Part shown: positions 16,476 to 24,939 of the stretch, piece after piece
Layout of the letters: the number at the start of each line of letters is the position of its first letter
Position numbering within the stretch: position 1 is the stretch's first letter
Assembly: GCF_029761915.1 (NCBI RefSeq)
Contig: NZ_CP121695.1
Span: forward strand, 8,833,501 to 8,897,500
Direction: 5' to 3'
Length of the DNA: 64,000 nt
Source of the DNA: Bradyrhizobium sp. CB1650
GTDB lineage: Bacteria; Pseudomonadota; Alphaproteobacteria; Rhizobiales; Xanthobacteraceae
Notes under the pieces: model-generated
The model's input: only the letters and a program-made list of their open reading frames with translations
What the model was told of the DNA's origin: nothing
The model's database searches: none
Made by a program: the position numbers and the translations under genes

Positions 16476-17177
16476 CTAGCCTCGATCGGGGGCAAGCTGC
16501 ACGGTTTTTCGTCCGCCGTTCAGCTCCCTGAGTCTGTTTACGTATTCCTCAGGCTTCAGGAGATGAAACGGAGCCTTCATACCCATAAAGGTCGCTATGC
16601 GGCCGATAAAGGCAGTGCAATTGGTCGTAGCCGCATTCCATAGCGGCGAGGTCTCCTGTTGATGCTTGATGTAAGCGAAGACCTTCTTGGCGTCAGCCTC
16701 ATTCAAATAAACACGATAGCTGGCGGTCAAATATTGCTCATCAAGATCGCCATAGGTCGCCCCTGTCTCAGAGGGAACAAACATGAGGTGTCCCAGGATG
16801 TACGGCACCTCATCGCCGGCCGGAGCCAGACCCGCGACCTCGACCTGCTTTTCGCTCGTCTTTCCGTACCAGACGAATGCATGACCGTACGTTGCTGCCG
16901 TGCGGGCACGAAAATCAACGTAGTAGGGGCCTGTGGCGGCAGCTCTTCGAGCTGGCTTTACATCCGATGTGGCCGGCGGCGCCCCCGCCGTAACCGCAGC
17001 CATGCTCTCCGCATGCTTCGTTGCCGAACTGGGGAGAGCGTCTCGTTGCTGCGCGTCTGAGCGCGCCACGATTGGTTGCGCGCTACTGACCCCGGCCCCC
17101 AAGCCCATGAAGGCCGCCAGCATGGCGGCCCTCGCAAGAAGCTCCAGACCCGGATATTTCCGAATCACTCCCGCCAT
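16476..17177 (-). CDS. Secreted protein with His and Asn-Cys motifs (possible papain-fold hydrolase)
   Basis: A 233-aa protein starting at MAGVIRKYPG, with GAGG about 8 bases upstream. It has a signal peptide (LARAAMLAAFMGLGAGVSSA), then a low-complexity linker to about residue 85, then a compact domain. That domain holds YGHAFVWYGK and, 100 residues later, TTNCTAFIGRIATFMG. A His early and an Asn-Cys late is the order found in permuted NlpC/P60 and LRAT-like hydrolases, with DUF4105 as another possible relative. This is a suggestion from motif order only; I do not recognise a family with certainty. Confidence 0.65.
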   Translation of the reverse strand: MAGVIRKYPGLELLARAAMLAAFMGLGAGVSSAQPIVARSDAQQRDALPSSATKHAESMAAVTAGAPPATSDVKPARRAAATGPYYVDFRARTAATYGHAFVWYGKTSEKQVEVAGLAPAGDEVPYILGHLMFVPSETGATYGDLDEQYLTASYRVYLNEADAKKVFAYIKHQQETSPLWNAATTNCTAFIGRIATFMGMKAPFHLLKPEEYVNRLRELNGGRKTVQLAPDRG

Positions 17178-17265
17178 CTTCGAATCCTCTTGGATCCAAG
17201 ATCCGATGCCACAAGTAGTCACCTACCCCAAACGAACGCCGCTGGCGTACGAACGGATAGTCAGA

Positions 17266-17460
17266 TCAACCTTTGGTCACCACCGGGGATGCAACCGGGT
17301 ATTTGCCCACCGGGCTCTTACCGACGGGATATTTGCCGACGGGATATTTGCCAACCGGCGCGGGCGCGGCGGCAACCGGCTGAGGCCGCGGCAGGTCGGC
17401 AGCAACTGCGGTTCCCACGAAAGCCAAAGAAGCGATACCAAGGATTGCCATTCTCAACAT
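17266..17460 (-). CDS. Small secreted PVGKY-repeat protein
   Basis: A 64-aa protein. The signal peptide MLRMAILGIASLAFVGTAVA is followed by DLPRPQPVAAAPAP and a run of five-residue units, PVGKYPVGKYPVGKSPVGKY, then PVASPVVTKG. Three units are PVGKY and one is PVGKS. Similar small exported Pro/Lys/Gly-rich proteins occur in bradyrhizobia without assigned function. The repeat is basic and proline-rich, so it is probably extended and could bind a surface polymer or lipid. That role is inference. Confidence 0.7.
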   Translation of the reverse strand: MLRMAILGIASLAFVGTAVAADLPRPQPVAAAPAPVGKYPVGKYPVGKSPVGKYPVASPVVTKG

Positions 17461-17654
17461 CGTGCTCTCACCATGATTCGAGTAGTTTGGAATTCACCTG
17501 ACATGCATAGAAATAACCTGACGTCCGCCACGACGGCAATGAATAGACCGAGGCGTGGGCAGTCCCGACAGCCTTTTTCCGCCGCATGTTGCGAAAATAG
17601 CACGCAAAAGTTCCATATGACTTCGTGATCCCACAAGACATATCGGGACCTGCC

Positions 17655-18239
17655 TTACAGTATCCACGGGAAGACCCGACCAGTCCGCGCCATATACTCG
17701 CGATAGCTGTCGCCAAACGTCTGCAGCATCATTCGCTCTTCTCTTGCGACGCGGCCAAAGAACAAAATCCCGAAGCCCGCCAGGCCTGCGAAACCGGCAA
17801 CCCAATTGGGCAGGAGTAACGCCTGGGCGATAGCCCACAGCCAAAATGCCGAATACATCGGGTGTCGAACTCTCCGGTAAATCCCTTCCGTCACGAGTTC
17901 ATGGCTCTCCCGCACGTCGAGACTTACCGACCAATTCCGGCCGAGTGCACGGTGAGTCAGGTGAAACACGCCCAAAGCCGCAATCGCAACGAGAGACCCC
18001 AGCCAAGCCAGCGAGGGATAGAAGCCGTGATCTGCGAAACGAGGTATTCCCGTCGCTACGTAGACGAGCGGAACAAGTCCAAGTCCCGAAAGAGATATGA
18101 GCAGGAGCGCAGTTTCCAGGGGGCCGCGGGCGCTCCACACAACCCTCGCACGGCGGGAACGCCGCGCGTACTTGTAGCGTATGAGGTACCAGCCGATCGC
18201 CAATGCAACGAAAACGACTTTTGAAATGGTGGGCGTCAT
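17655..18239 (-). CDS. Isoprenylcysteine carboxyl methyltransferase (ICMT)-like membrane protein
   Basis: A 194-aa integral membrane methyltransferase of the ICMT/PEMT superfamily. It has about five helices and the C-terminal SAM-binding signature: ELVTEGIYRRVRHPMYSAFW (contains RHPMY) and EERMMLQTFGDSYREYM. Bacteria lack prenylated Ras-like proteins, so the substrate is probably a lipid or small molecule. It follows the membrane lipase-like gene by only 5 bp on the same strand, so the two are likely co-transcribed and may act on the same membrane lipid. Confidence 0.85.
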   Translation of the reverse strand: MTPTISKVVFVALAIGWYLIRYKYARRSRRARVVWSARGPLETALLLISLSGLGLVPLVYVATGIPRFADHGFYPSLAWLGSLVAIAALGVFHLTHRALGRNWSVSLDVRESHELVTEGIYRRVRHPMYSAFWLWAIAQALLLPNWVAGFAGLAGFGILFFGRVAREERMMLQTFGDSYREYMARTGRVFPWIL

Positions 18240-18244
18240 TTGAA

Positions 18245-19477
18245 TCAGGCTGCCGCGCCCGGACTTCCCAGCAGTTCGCTTGCTGACGGCGGCGCGCTCG
18301 CAATCAGTCCTCCGTCGTCAGCGATCATCGATACGGCGCCATCCGGGGCGAGCGTCTGGGATCTGGCTGAAATGGGTCCGCATGTGAGCATGAAGTAGTC
18401 GTACGATGATCGCTTATCATTTCCACTGACGAACTGGCCGTGCAGGCGGAAGAAATTGAGACGGATGCGTCGATAGATGTCGTCGTCGAGCATTCGGCTG
18501 AATCTCACGACCCTGACGGTCGCTTCGTTTTCCGTCGACAAGCCCATTTCGGCCATCGGCCGGCTTTTGTAAAAGTTCAACGGGTCGACGAGGGCCTGAT
18601 AATCGCCCCAGAAGATCGCGCGCGACTTGGCGACGCGTTCCATCGCCGTGCGAAAGCGTATTGCCTTGGGGTGCAGGCCGACCTTGAGTATGGATGATCC
18701 AACGCTCAAGAACGTGACGGGAATTTTGTTCCGACCGAGCTCAGGGTCCTGCTTCAAGGCGCGATCAAGCAGATCAACCGCAAGTACGGCGCCAAGACTG
18801 TGCCCAATGACCACGATTTCGTCTGCGGCAGAATTGCTCGCCGCCGCCACGAGCTCGGCGGCCAACCTCTCCAGCCTTTGCTCGATTTTTGAATTGCCGC
18901 ATCGAATATATTCGCGGGAAAAAATCCAATCGTCGAACAAGTCGCCCAGGTGGAGCCAGCGCCACGGACCCGCCAAGACGGCTGCGACCCCGAAGAGGCC
19001 GGCACCAGCAGCAATGGGAATTGATCCGGTGATTTTGAATGCAAACACGCCAAACAACACAGCGGTCGCGATGAGCAGTCCGAACGTGACGAATGGATAG
19101 AGAAAGAAAAGTGCGTAGCGCCAGTTCGTCCGCAAGTAACGCCAAAGAGTGCCGGCCAAAACGAAATCCAGAAACGCTAGAATGCCGACGGAAATGCGTG
19201 AGCCAATGCTCCGACGCCCGAACGCCTCAATGACGTCGTGCCACCGGACCAGACGGTAATCGGTTTCGACTCGCCAATCTGGGCCGGTTGTTGTCACATT
19301 CCATCGAATCTGATCGACGGTATCATGCAAGCCGTCAACGGTCGCTTTCACTGACCAGGTACGTTGGAACCTGACAATTTCGCGCGCAAAGCGTCGTTGC
19401 GCGCCGACATGCGACGTGATTGGATCATAGCCGCCAATATGGAATACCAGCCGCTTCACTACAGGCTTTCCGGTCAT
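18245..19477 (-). CDS. Membrane-anchored alpha/beta-hydrolase (lipase-like)
   Basis: A 410-aa protein from ATG 19477, with GGTGAG 3-4 bases upstream. The longer frame to 19666 has no good start and would overlap the SGNH gene's upstream region. Residues about 105-180 contain hydrophobic helices (YALFFLYPFVTFGLLIATAV, GLFGVAAVLAGPWRWL). The hydrolase domain shows the nucleophile elbow IVVIGHSLGAVLAVDLLDRA with Ser near residue 230. An early LVFHIGGYDP may be the oxyanion region. A catalytic His is not certain. Substrate unknown. Confidence 0.75.
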   Translation of the reverse strand: MTGKPVVKRLVFHIGGYDPITSHVGAQRRFAREIVRFQRTWSVKATVDGLHDTVDQIRWNVTTTGPDWRVETDYRLVRWHDVIEAFGRRSIGSRISVGILAFLDFVLAGTLWRYLRTNWRYALFFLYPFVTFGLLIATAVLFGVFAFKITGSIPIAAGAGLFGVAAVLAGPWRWLHLGDLFDDWIFSREYIRCGNSKIEQRLERLAAELVAAASNSAADEIVVIGHSLGAVLAVDLLDRALKQDPELGRNKIPVTFLSVGSSILKVGLHPKAIRFRTAMERVAKSRAIFWGDYQALVDPLNFYKSRPMAEMGLSTENEATVRVVRFSRMLDDDIYRRIRLNFFRLHGQFVSGNDKRSSYDYFMLTCGPISARSQTLAPDGAVSMIADDGGLIASAPPSASELLGSPGAAA

Positions 19478-19617
19478 GGTCTCACCCGCGACTACCCGCG
19501 GATTCATCGTGTTACTCGCTGCCCACGCGTCAATCGACCTGTAATTCAAGGCATAGCGAAACGTCTGATGCCAACGGTTGTCAAGGGAGAATCGACCGGT
19601 TATTGGGGGAACATGTT

Positions 19618-20400
19618 TTGACCTATTTCGCTCTCCGTATCCGAGCCGCTGGAATAATAGCGTCAATCGGCGCGGCCTTGCTTATCGGATTGTCTGGCAG
19701 TCGGCCCTCTCAAGCGCAGGACGAGTCATCATCTGCCGAGAAATGCCTTTCGGCAAATTTCAACACCTCGCTGGGTGCACAATTGCCCCGCACGGCGTCG
19801 CGTTTGAAATCTGGTGAGCCGCTAAGGATTGTAGCGATTGGATCATCGTCGACAGTGGGACTCTGGGTGCTTAGGTCCGCGGCCACGTATCCGGAGGTGA
19901 TGCGCCGAGAACTCTCGAGACTCAGATCCAACGCCACGATCGAGGTCATCAACAGCGGTCGAGTCGGGGATTCGATTCCGAACAACGTCGCACGGTTCGC
20001 GCGCGACGTTTTCGCGCACTCGCCTGATCTCGTGATCTGGCAATTAGGTACGAATGACGTCGCCTGGGGTGGCCGGCCGGATCAAGGGCTCAAAAGAAGC
20101 GTTCTTGAAGGGGTAAGGGCACTTAAGGCGGGGTCTGCCGATGTCGTGCTGATGGATTTGCAATATGCGCCACAGGTGCTCGCCTCAGCCGGCTATTCGA
20201 CGATGGAGGACATCATCATCGACGTCGCAAAACAGGAACGGGTCGGGCTATTCTCTCGTTTTGCGCTGATGCGAAACTCGATCAATGCCGGGGTTGCGCA
20301 GAGCGCGCTTGTCACGTTTGACGGATTGCACAACACCGCCGACGGTTATGATTGCATTGGACGAGCCCTCGCCCGAGCTATCTCAACGAGTGCGCGTTGA
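19618..20400 (+). CDS. Exported SGNH/GDSL-family hydrolase
   Basis: A 260-aa secreted esterase-type protein. A TTG at 19618 with GGGGGA seven bases upstream is the best start and gives a proper signal peptide (RIRAAGIIASIGAALLIGLS, cut near SQA). SGNH blocks are present: block I RIVAIGSSSTVG (catalytic Ser), block III WQLGTNDVAWGG (Asn), and block V FDGLHNTADGYD (Asp-His). It is divergent from the lipase-like gene, with 140 bp between starts. Likely acts on an acetylated envelope or exopolysaccharide substrate, but that is inference. Confidence 0.85.
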   Translation: MTYFALRIRAAGIIASIGAALLIGLSGSRPSQAQDESSSAEKCLSANFNTSLGAQLPRTASRLKSGEPLRIVAIGSSSTVGLWVLRSAATYPEVMRRELSRLRSNATIEVINSGRVGDSIPNNVARFARDVFAHSPDLVIWQLGTNDVAWGGRPDQGLKRSVLEGVRALKAGSADVVLMDLQYAPQVLASAGYSTMEDIIIDVAKQERVGLFSRFALMRNSINAGVAQSALVTFDGLHNTADGYDCIGRALARAISTSAR

Positions 20401-20582
20401 GAGGCTCTAGCTCAGGCGAATCGAAGGCTCCGGCTTCGCATGAGTCCGGGCACCGGCCAGGACAGCGGTGCCGGGCGTGCAGATGTCCGCGAACGCGAAC
20501 AAAGACCAATTCTCGTCGACAATCACCACAGCTCCCGCAGCGGTGACCGCAATTCGCGTCGACGCTGTCAGGATCGTGCGCC

Positions 20583-20843
20583 ATGCACCACTATGCCAGC
20601 CAACTTGTTGACCTGTTACTGGTGCTTGTCGCCGCGTGGATGGTGCCAGCCACCATTTTTATTATCTACGCCTATTTCGCTCATCTCAAGAATCCGGTCA
20701 GCGAATCGGTCTTTGGACGCGTGGTCATCATTTCCCTGTTGATCATAACCACGTCAATTTGGCTCCCGATCATTGTCACCGCCATAGCCCTATCGCTGAT
20801 CGGTCATTTGTGGTCCCGCTTCAGGGCAAAAGCACGCAGGTAG
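20583..20843 (+). CDS. Small two-helix membrane protein (hypothetical)
   Basis: An 86-aa frame with two clear hydrophobic helices (DLLLVLVAAWMVPATIFIIY and VVIISLLIITTSIWLPIIVT) and a basic C-terminus (SRFRAKARR). I do not recognise a family. There is no strong ribosome site, but the membrane pattern is coherent and it lies on the same strand as its neighbours. Confidence 0.45.
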   Translation: MHHYASQLVDLLLVLVAAWMVPATIFIIYAYFAHLKNPVSESVFGRVVIISLLIITTSIWLPIIVTAIALSLIGHLWSRFRAKARR

Positions 20844-20920
20844 CTCGATATTGGGAGAGTCGAAAAAAGGTGGAGTCGAATTGGAGCGGTGCCTCAGGAA
20901 TGTAGAAGGGAAACAAAGCA

Positions 20921-21208
20921 ATGCCGGCGTTTCTCCTGGTTCTGATCGTAGCTGCAATCAATACTGCAACAATCGCCTCGGCCACAGAGTGGCGACCGCA
21001 ATTTCTCTCAGTGTGCCGAAGTGGTTGCACGCAGCAAGGCGGCTTTTCAACGGACGCTTGCTTGCAAATTTGCAACTGTATGGCCTCGGAGATGGAAGCC
21101 GTTTTTGGTAACGAGGCTCTCGGCTCCATTGATACCCCGAATGCCGAGCAACTGCGTCGGTCTAACGAAATCAGAGTGCTCTGCGTCCGTAGGGTACTTG
21201 GGGGGTAG
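20921..21208 (+). CDS. Small secreted cysteine-rich protein (hypothetical)
   Basis: A 95-aa protein with AGGGAA nine bases before the ATG. Residues 1-21 (PAFLLVLIVAAINTATIASA) form a signal peptide. The mature part has six cysteines, CRSGC, then CLQICNC, then one near the end (VLCVRR), enough for disulfide bonding in the periplasm. No family recognised. Confidence 0.5.
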   Translation: MPAFLLVLIVAAINTATIASATEWRPQFLSVCRSGCTQQGGFSTDACLQICNCMASEMEAVFGNEALGSIDTPNAEQLRRSNEIRVLCVRRVLGG

Positions 21209-21369
21209 AGCCAGGACCACTGGTACAGTGGTTGTGGTCACGTATCGACGGGGTCGAGCAGTCTGCCGCGGGCATCGGCAGTTCGCAGATCGAAAATATG
21301 AAGAACGCCGCGTGGGGTATGTCGCACACCGGCTCCAGCTCCCCGTTTTCCGGTCCACGGCCGTTGCAC

Positions 21370-22001
21370 GGAACCTAGCATGACGCCCCGGATGCGTAGC
21401 GGCTCGCCGAGCGGTAACCGCAAAGCGGCAAAACTCTACGAAGTCGGTTCGCGCCCACCAACATCTGTTTGATCCGACGATCCGGACCTGCGAGACCTCC
21501 TCCTCCGACATCCCGACCACCTTCGTCACCAAACCGAGCCGGGATGCGGTGCGCGAGATGCTGCCGCCGGCGCAACGCCAGTTCGCCACCGCGAGCGCCT
21601 CTGCCGCCAAGCCGGCGCAGCTATCTCGCACTGCCTGCAACTGACGGCGCGATCGCGCACATCCTGTTCGACCTCGAGAACGACGACGCCAAATCGCGCG
21701 ATTTGTTCCCGCCGGGTGCCTTGCCGGGCCTGTTGCCGCCGGGCGCCTACCGTTTTGCCAATGCGCCGCGCGATGCACGGCTGACGGCGCTGGCCTTCGC
21801 CCTCGGCAGCGACCGCTTCGCCCGCTATCGCAAGGCGGACCGTCCCGACGCCGGGCTGGTGCCGCCGGACGGCGTCGACGCGGTCGAGATCGACCCGATC
21901 GCCGATGCCGCGATGCTGGCGCGCGACCTCATCAACACGCCGGCCAACGATATGGGCCGGCGCAACTGGCCGCCTCCGCCGAAGCGCTCGCGACCGAGTT
22001 C
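21370..22001 (+). repeat. Direct repeat, copy A (truncated aminopeptidase 5' region)
   Basis: From GAACCTAGCATGACGCC at 21371 to GAGTTC ending at 22001, this stretch aligns with 32570-33225, including about 120 bp of upstream non-coding sequence. Similarity stops abruptly after GAGTTC. The copies differ by scattered substitutions and small indels, so the duplication is not recent. Confidence 0.85.
21491..22001 (+). pseudogene. Broken N-terminal copy of the M17 leucyl aminopeptidase gene
   Basis: Homologous to the first ~175 codons of the intact gene at 32701. The start-codon region is deleted. A one-base insertion brings an in-frame TGA at 21642-21644, and a missing G near 21955 shifts the frame again. 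The copy ends before the metal-binding catalytic domain, so it cannot make an active peptidase. Segments such as LINTPANDMG and RFARYRKADRPD remain readable in shifted frames. The UPF0182 gene begins 16 bases after the break. Confidence 0.88.
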
Positions 22002-22016
22002 TGCTATAATGCCGCC

Positions 22017-24806
22017 ATGACGATCGGGATTTCCGGACCCGAACGGAAGGCACCAGGGCGAAGCGCCGTGGTGGGATTCATCATCGCGGCCAGCATTATC
22101 GCAACCGGCCTGACCCTGCTCGCTCTCGTGGGCGACATCCTGGTCGACTGGATGTGGTTCGGCTCGATAGGGTACGAGCAGGTCTTCTGGACCACGATCG
22201 GCGCGAAACTCGCCGTCTTCCTCGTTGTTTTCGCGGCGACCGCCGCCGTCTTGTGGGCAAACGCCCGCCTTGCACTTGGCCTCGCCGGGCGCCGAAGCCG
22301 GTTGCCCGCGGCCTTCGACCGGATACTTGCGGCCGCCGCGGCGCGGCCCGATCCGTTGGAGTTCCTGCGCGAACGGCTGCCGTGGCGCATTGTGATCGCC
22401 GCGAGTAGCGGCCTCCTCGCGCTGTTCGTCGCCTGGGGCGAAGTCGGCAACTGGAGCACTCTTCTGCGCTTCATCTATCAGGTGCCCTACGGCACCAACG
22501 ATCCCCTGTACGACAAGGATATCGGCTTCTACCTCTTTTCCCTGCCCGCCTTTGTGGCCGTCAAGAATTGGGCGTTGCTGACGCTCGTCATGGCCGCACT
22601 CCTCAGTGGATTTATCTACTGGGTGCATGGCGACATCGAAGACCGGGCCCAGCGAATGTCACCGGCGGCGATCTCGCACGGTTCGGCGCTCCTCGCCCTT
22701 TTCTTTGGCGTGAAGGCGTGGTCCTACAGTCTCGACCGCTATCTCCTGCTGTACGGCGACAACGGCGTGGTGGTCGGCGCAGGCTTCACCGACGTCAATG
22801 TGGAGCTGCCGGTCTTGTGGCTGCTGATCGCTCTTTCGATCGTCGCCGCCTTGGCGGCATCGGCGAACCTGTGGGTGCGTACCTACCGCCTCCCCACCAC
22901 CGCGATTGTGCTGCTGTTCGGCGGCGCCTTCCTGCTGTCGGGCGTCGTTCCCACGGTATTTCAGCGCTTCTACGTCGGGCCGAACGAGCTGGAGTGGGAG
23001 CGGCCCTACATCGAACGCAACATTGCCCTGACCCGCGAGGCCTACAATCTCAATCGGATCGTACCGAAGCCTTTCCCTGCGGAACAGAACCTGAGCCTGG
23101 GGACACTCGAGGCCAACAAGGCCACGATTGACAACATAAGACTGTGGGATTGGCAACCATTGGCCGACACCTACGCGCAACTGCAGGAGATTCGCACCTA
23201 CTACAAGATGCGCGACCTCGATGTCGATCGCTACTGGTTTGGCGACACCTACCAGAGCGTGTTGATCTCGGCGCGCGAGCTGAATTCCGCGCTACTGCCG
23301 CCCAACGCGCAGACCTGGGTCAACCGCCACATCCTGTTCACCCACGGCAATGGTGCAGTGATGAGTCCGGTCACCCAGAAGAGCGGCGAGGGACTTCCGC
23401 TTCTCTATCTGCACGACATTCCTCCGATTGCGCACGGAGGACCCGACATTCGCGAGCCGCGCATCTATTACGGGCAGCAGACCGAGGACTACGTCATCGT
23501 CAAGGGAACGGTGCCGGAATTCGATTATCCGAAGGGAAAGAACAACGTCTACGCGTCCTATGACGGCTCAGGCGGCGTGCCGCTGTCGGGCATGGTGCGG
23601 AGACTGATCTTCGCCCAGTATTTCAACGACGTGAACCTGCTGCTGTCAGACTACATCAGCGACGACAGCCGCATCATGATCCGGCGCAACATCCAGAAGC
23701 GGGTCGGCGCCATCGCCCCGTTCCTCACCCTCGATCGCGATCCCTATCTGGTCGTCAGCGAGGGCCGAATGTTCTGGATGCAGGACGCCTACACGACGAG
23801 CGAATATTTTCCCTACGCGCAGCCTGCGCCCGGCCACGACCTCAACTATATCAGAAATTCGGTGAAGGCCGTGATCGACGCCTACAACGGCACCGTCGAG
23901 TTTTACCTGATGGACCCGGCCGACCCGATCGCCGCGACCTATCAGCGAATCTTCCCGACCCTGTTCAAGCCGTTCGCGGTCATGCCGCCCGATCTGCAAA
24001 AGCACATTCGCTATCCCGAGGATCTCTTCCTCATCCAGGCGCGGCTCTTCCAGACCTACCACATGGAGGCTGCCGACGTTTTCTACAACCGCGAGGACCT
24101 CTGGCAATTTCCGCGTCAGCCGGCCGGTGATGGCGTCTCGTCCATCGACGGCACCACCACGATGGTGCCCTACTACATCATCATGCGGCTGCCCGGAGAG
24201 GCGCAAGCCGAGTTCTTCATCATGATCCCGATGGTGCCGAGCCGTCGCGACAACATGATCGCATGGCTCGCCGCGCGCTGCGACGAGCCCGGCTATGGCA
24301 AGCTGATCGTGTACGAATTTCCCAAGGAGAAGCTGGTCTACGGCCCATTCCAGATCGAGGCGCGCATTCATCAGAACACGGAGATTTCCCAGCAGATATC
24401 GCTGTGGAACCAGATGGGGTCGCGGGTGATCCGGGGAAATCTGCTCGTGATCCCGATCGAGAATTCGGTTCTCTACGTGTCGCCGCTGTACTTGCGGGCC
24501 GAGCAGGGACATTTGCCGGAGCTCAAGCGGGTGATCGCCGCCTATGGCGAGCACGTCGTCATGAAGGAAACGCTCGCCGAGGCACTGTCGGCGCTCTTCG
24601 TGGACAACGGCCCCGCGCCGGCACCGGGTGCGACCGCGGAATCGCCCGGCGAAGGGGCCGCAGCAAGACGCGCGCAGGAAGCGCTCGATCACTACAATCA
24701 GGCCATGGAACGGTTGAAATCCGGTGATTGGACAGGCTTCGGCAAAGAGATCGGCGCGATGCGCGGTCTCTTGGAAGATATCCGCCGGCAATCGGGTAGC
24801 CGCTGA
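22017..24806 (+). CDS. UPF0182-family large membrane protein
   Basis: A 929-aa protein of the uncharacterised UPF0182 family, at the family's usual length. About seven helices lie in the first ~310 residues (for example AVVGFIIAASIIATGLTLLA, AKLAVFLVVFAATAAVLWAN). A large extracytoplasmic part follows, with conserved blocks such as RDLDVDRYWFGDTYQSVLIS and NNVYASYDGSGGVPLSGMVR. The C-terminus (about 850-929) is Ala/Pro-rich, then helical. Function unknown. The ATG lies just after the truncated aminopeptidase copy, has no good ribosome site, and TATAAT sits at 22005-22010, so its native promoter may have been lost or replaced at the junction. Confidence 0.9.
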   Translation: MTIGISGPERKAPGRSAVVGFIIAASIIATGLTLLALVGDILVDWMWFGSIGYEQVFWTTIGAKLAVFLVVFAATAAVLWANARLALGLAGRRSRLPAAFDRILAAAAARPDPLEFLRERLPWRIVIAASSGLLALFVAWGEVGNWSTLLRFIYQVPYGTNDPLYDKDIGFYLFSLPAFVAVKNWALLTLVMAALLSGFIYWVHGDIEDRAQRMSPAAISHGSALLALFFGVKAWSYSLDRYLLLYGDNGVVVGAGFTDVNVELPVLWLLIALSIVAALAASANLWVRTYRLPTTAIVLLFGGAFLLSGVVPTVFQRFYVGPNELEWERPYIERNIALTREAYNLNRIVPKPFPAEQNLSLGTLEANKATIDNIRLWDWQPLADTYAQLQEIRTYYKMRDLDVDRYWFGDTYQSVLISARELNSALLPPNAQTWVNRHILFTHGNGAVMSPVTQKSGEGLPLLYLHDIPPIAHGGPDIREPRIYYGQQTEDYVIVKGTVPEFDYPKGKNNVYASYDGSGGVPLSGMVRRLIFAQYFNDVNLLLSDYISDDSRIMIRRNIQKRVGAIAPFLTLDRDPYLVVSEGRMFWMQDAYTTSEYFPYAQPAPGHDLNYIRNSVKAVIDAYNGTVEFYLMDPADPIAATYQRIFPTLFKPFAVMPPDLQKHIRYPEDLFLIQARLFQTYHMEAADVFYNREDLWQFPRQPAGDGVSSIDGTTTMVPYYIIMRLPGEAQAEFFIMIPMVPSRRDNMIAWLAARCDEPGYGKLIVYEFPKEKLVYGPFQIEARIHQNTEISQQISLWNQMGSRVIRGNLLVIPIENSVLYVSPLYLRAEQGHLPELKRVIAAYGEHVVMKETLAEALSALFVDNGPAPAPGATAESPGEGAAARRAQEALDHYNQAMERLKSGDWTGFGKEIGAMRGLLEDIRRQSGSR

Positions 24807-24939
24807 GGTGCCCGAGAAACGCGGCTCTCCGACCCGACCCCGACGAGGTCATCAAATAGTATAGCGCTGTGTCGCCTATTGGCCTTCAGCGAAGTGGCGA
24901 CACGCCTCCTGGCCTCGCCGACTAGGCGTTTCATCCCCG

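Noticed and set aside
17266..17400. Tandem 15-bp units considered as a CRISPR or minisatellite array
   Set aside because: Units are in frame, have no spacers, and lie inside a signal-peptide-bearing gene, so they are coding repeats.
20378..20584. A Cys-rich 68-codon minus-strand frame (CGSCGDC, CPGRCPDSC)
   Set aside because: Overlaps the end of the SGNH gene and has no ribosome site; the cysteines look like a by-product of GC-rich codons.
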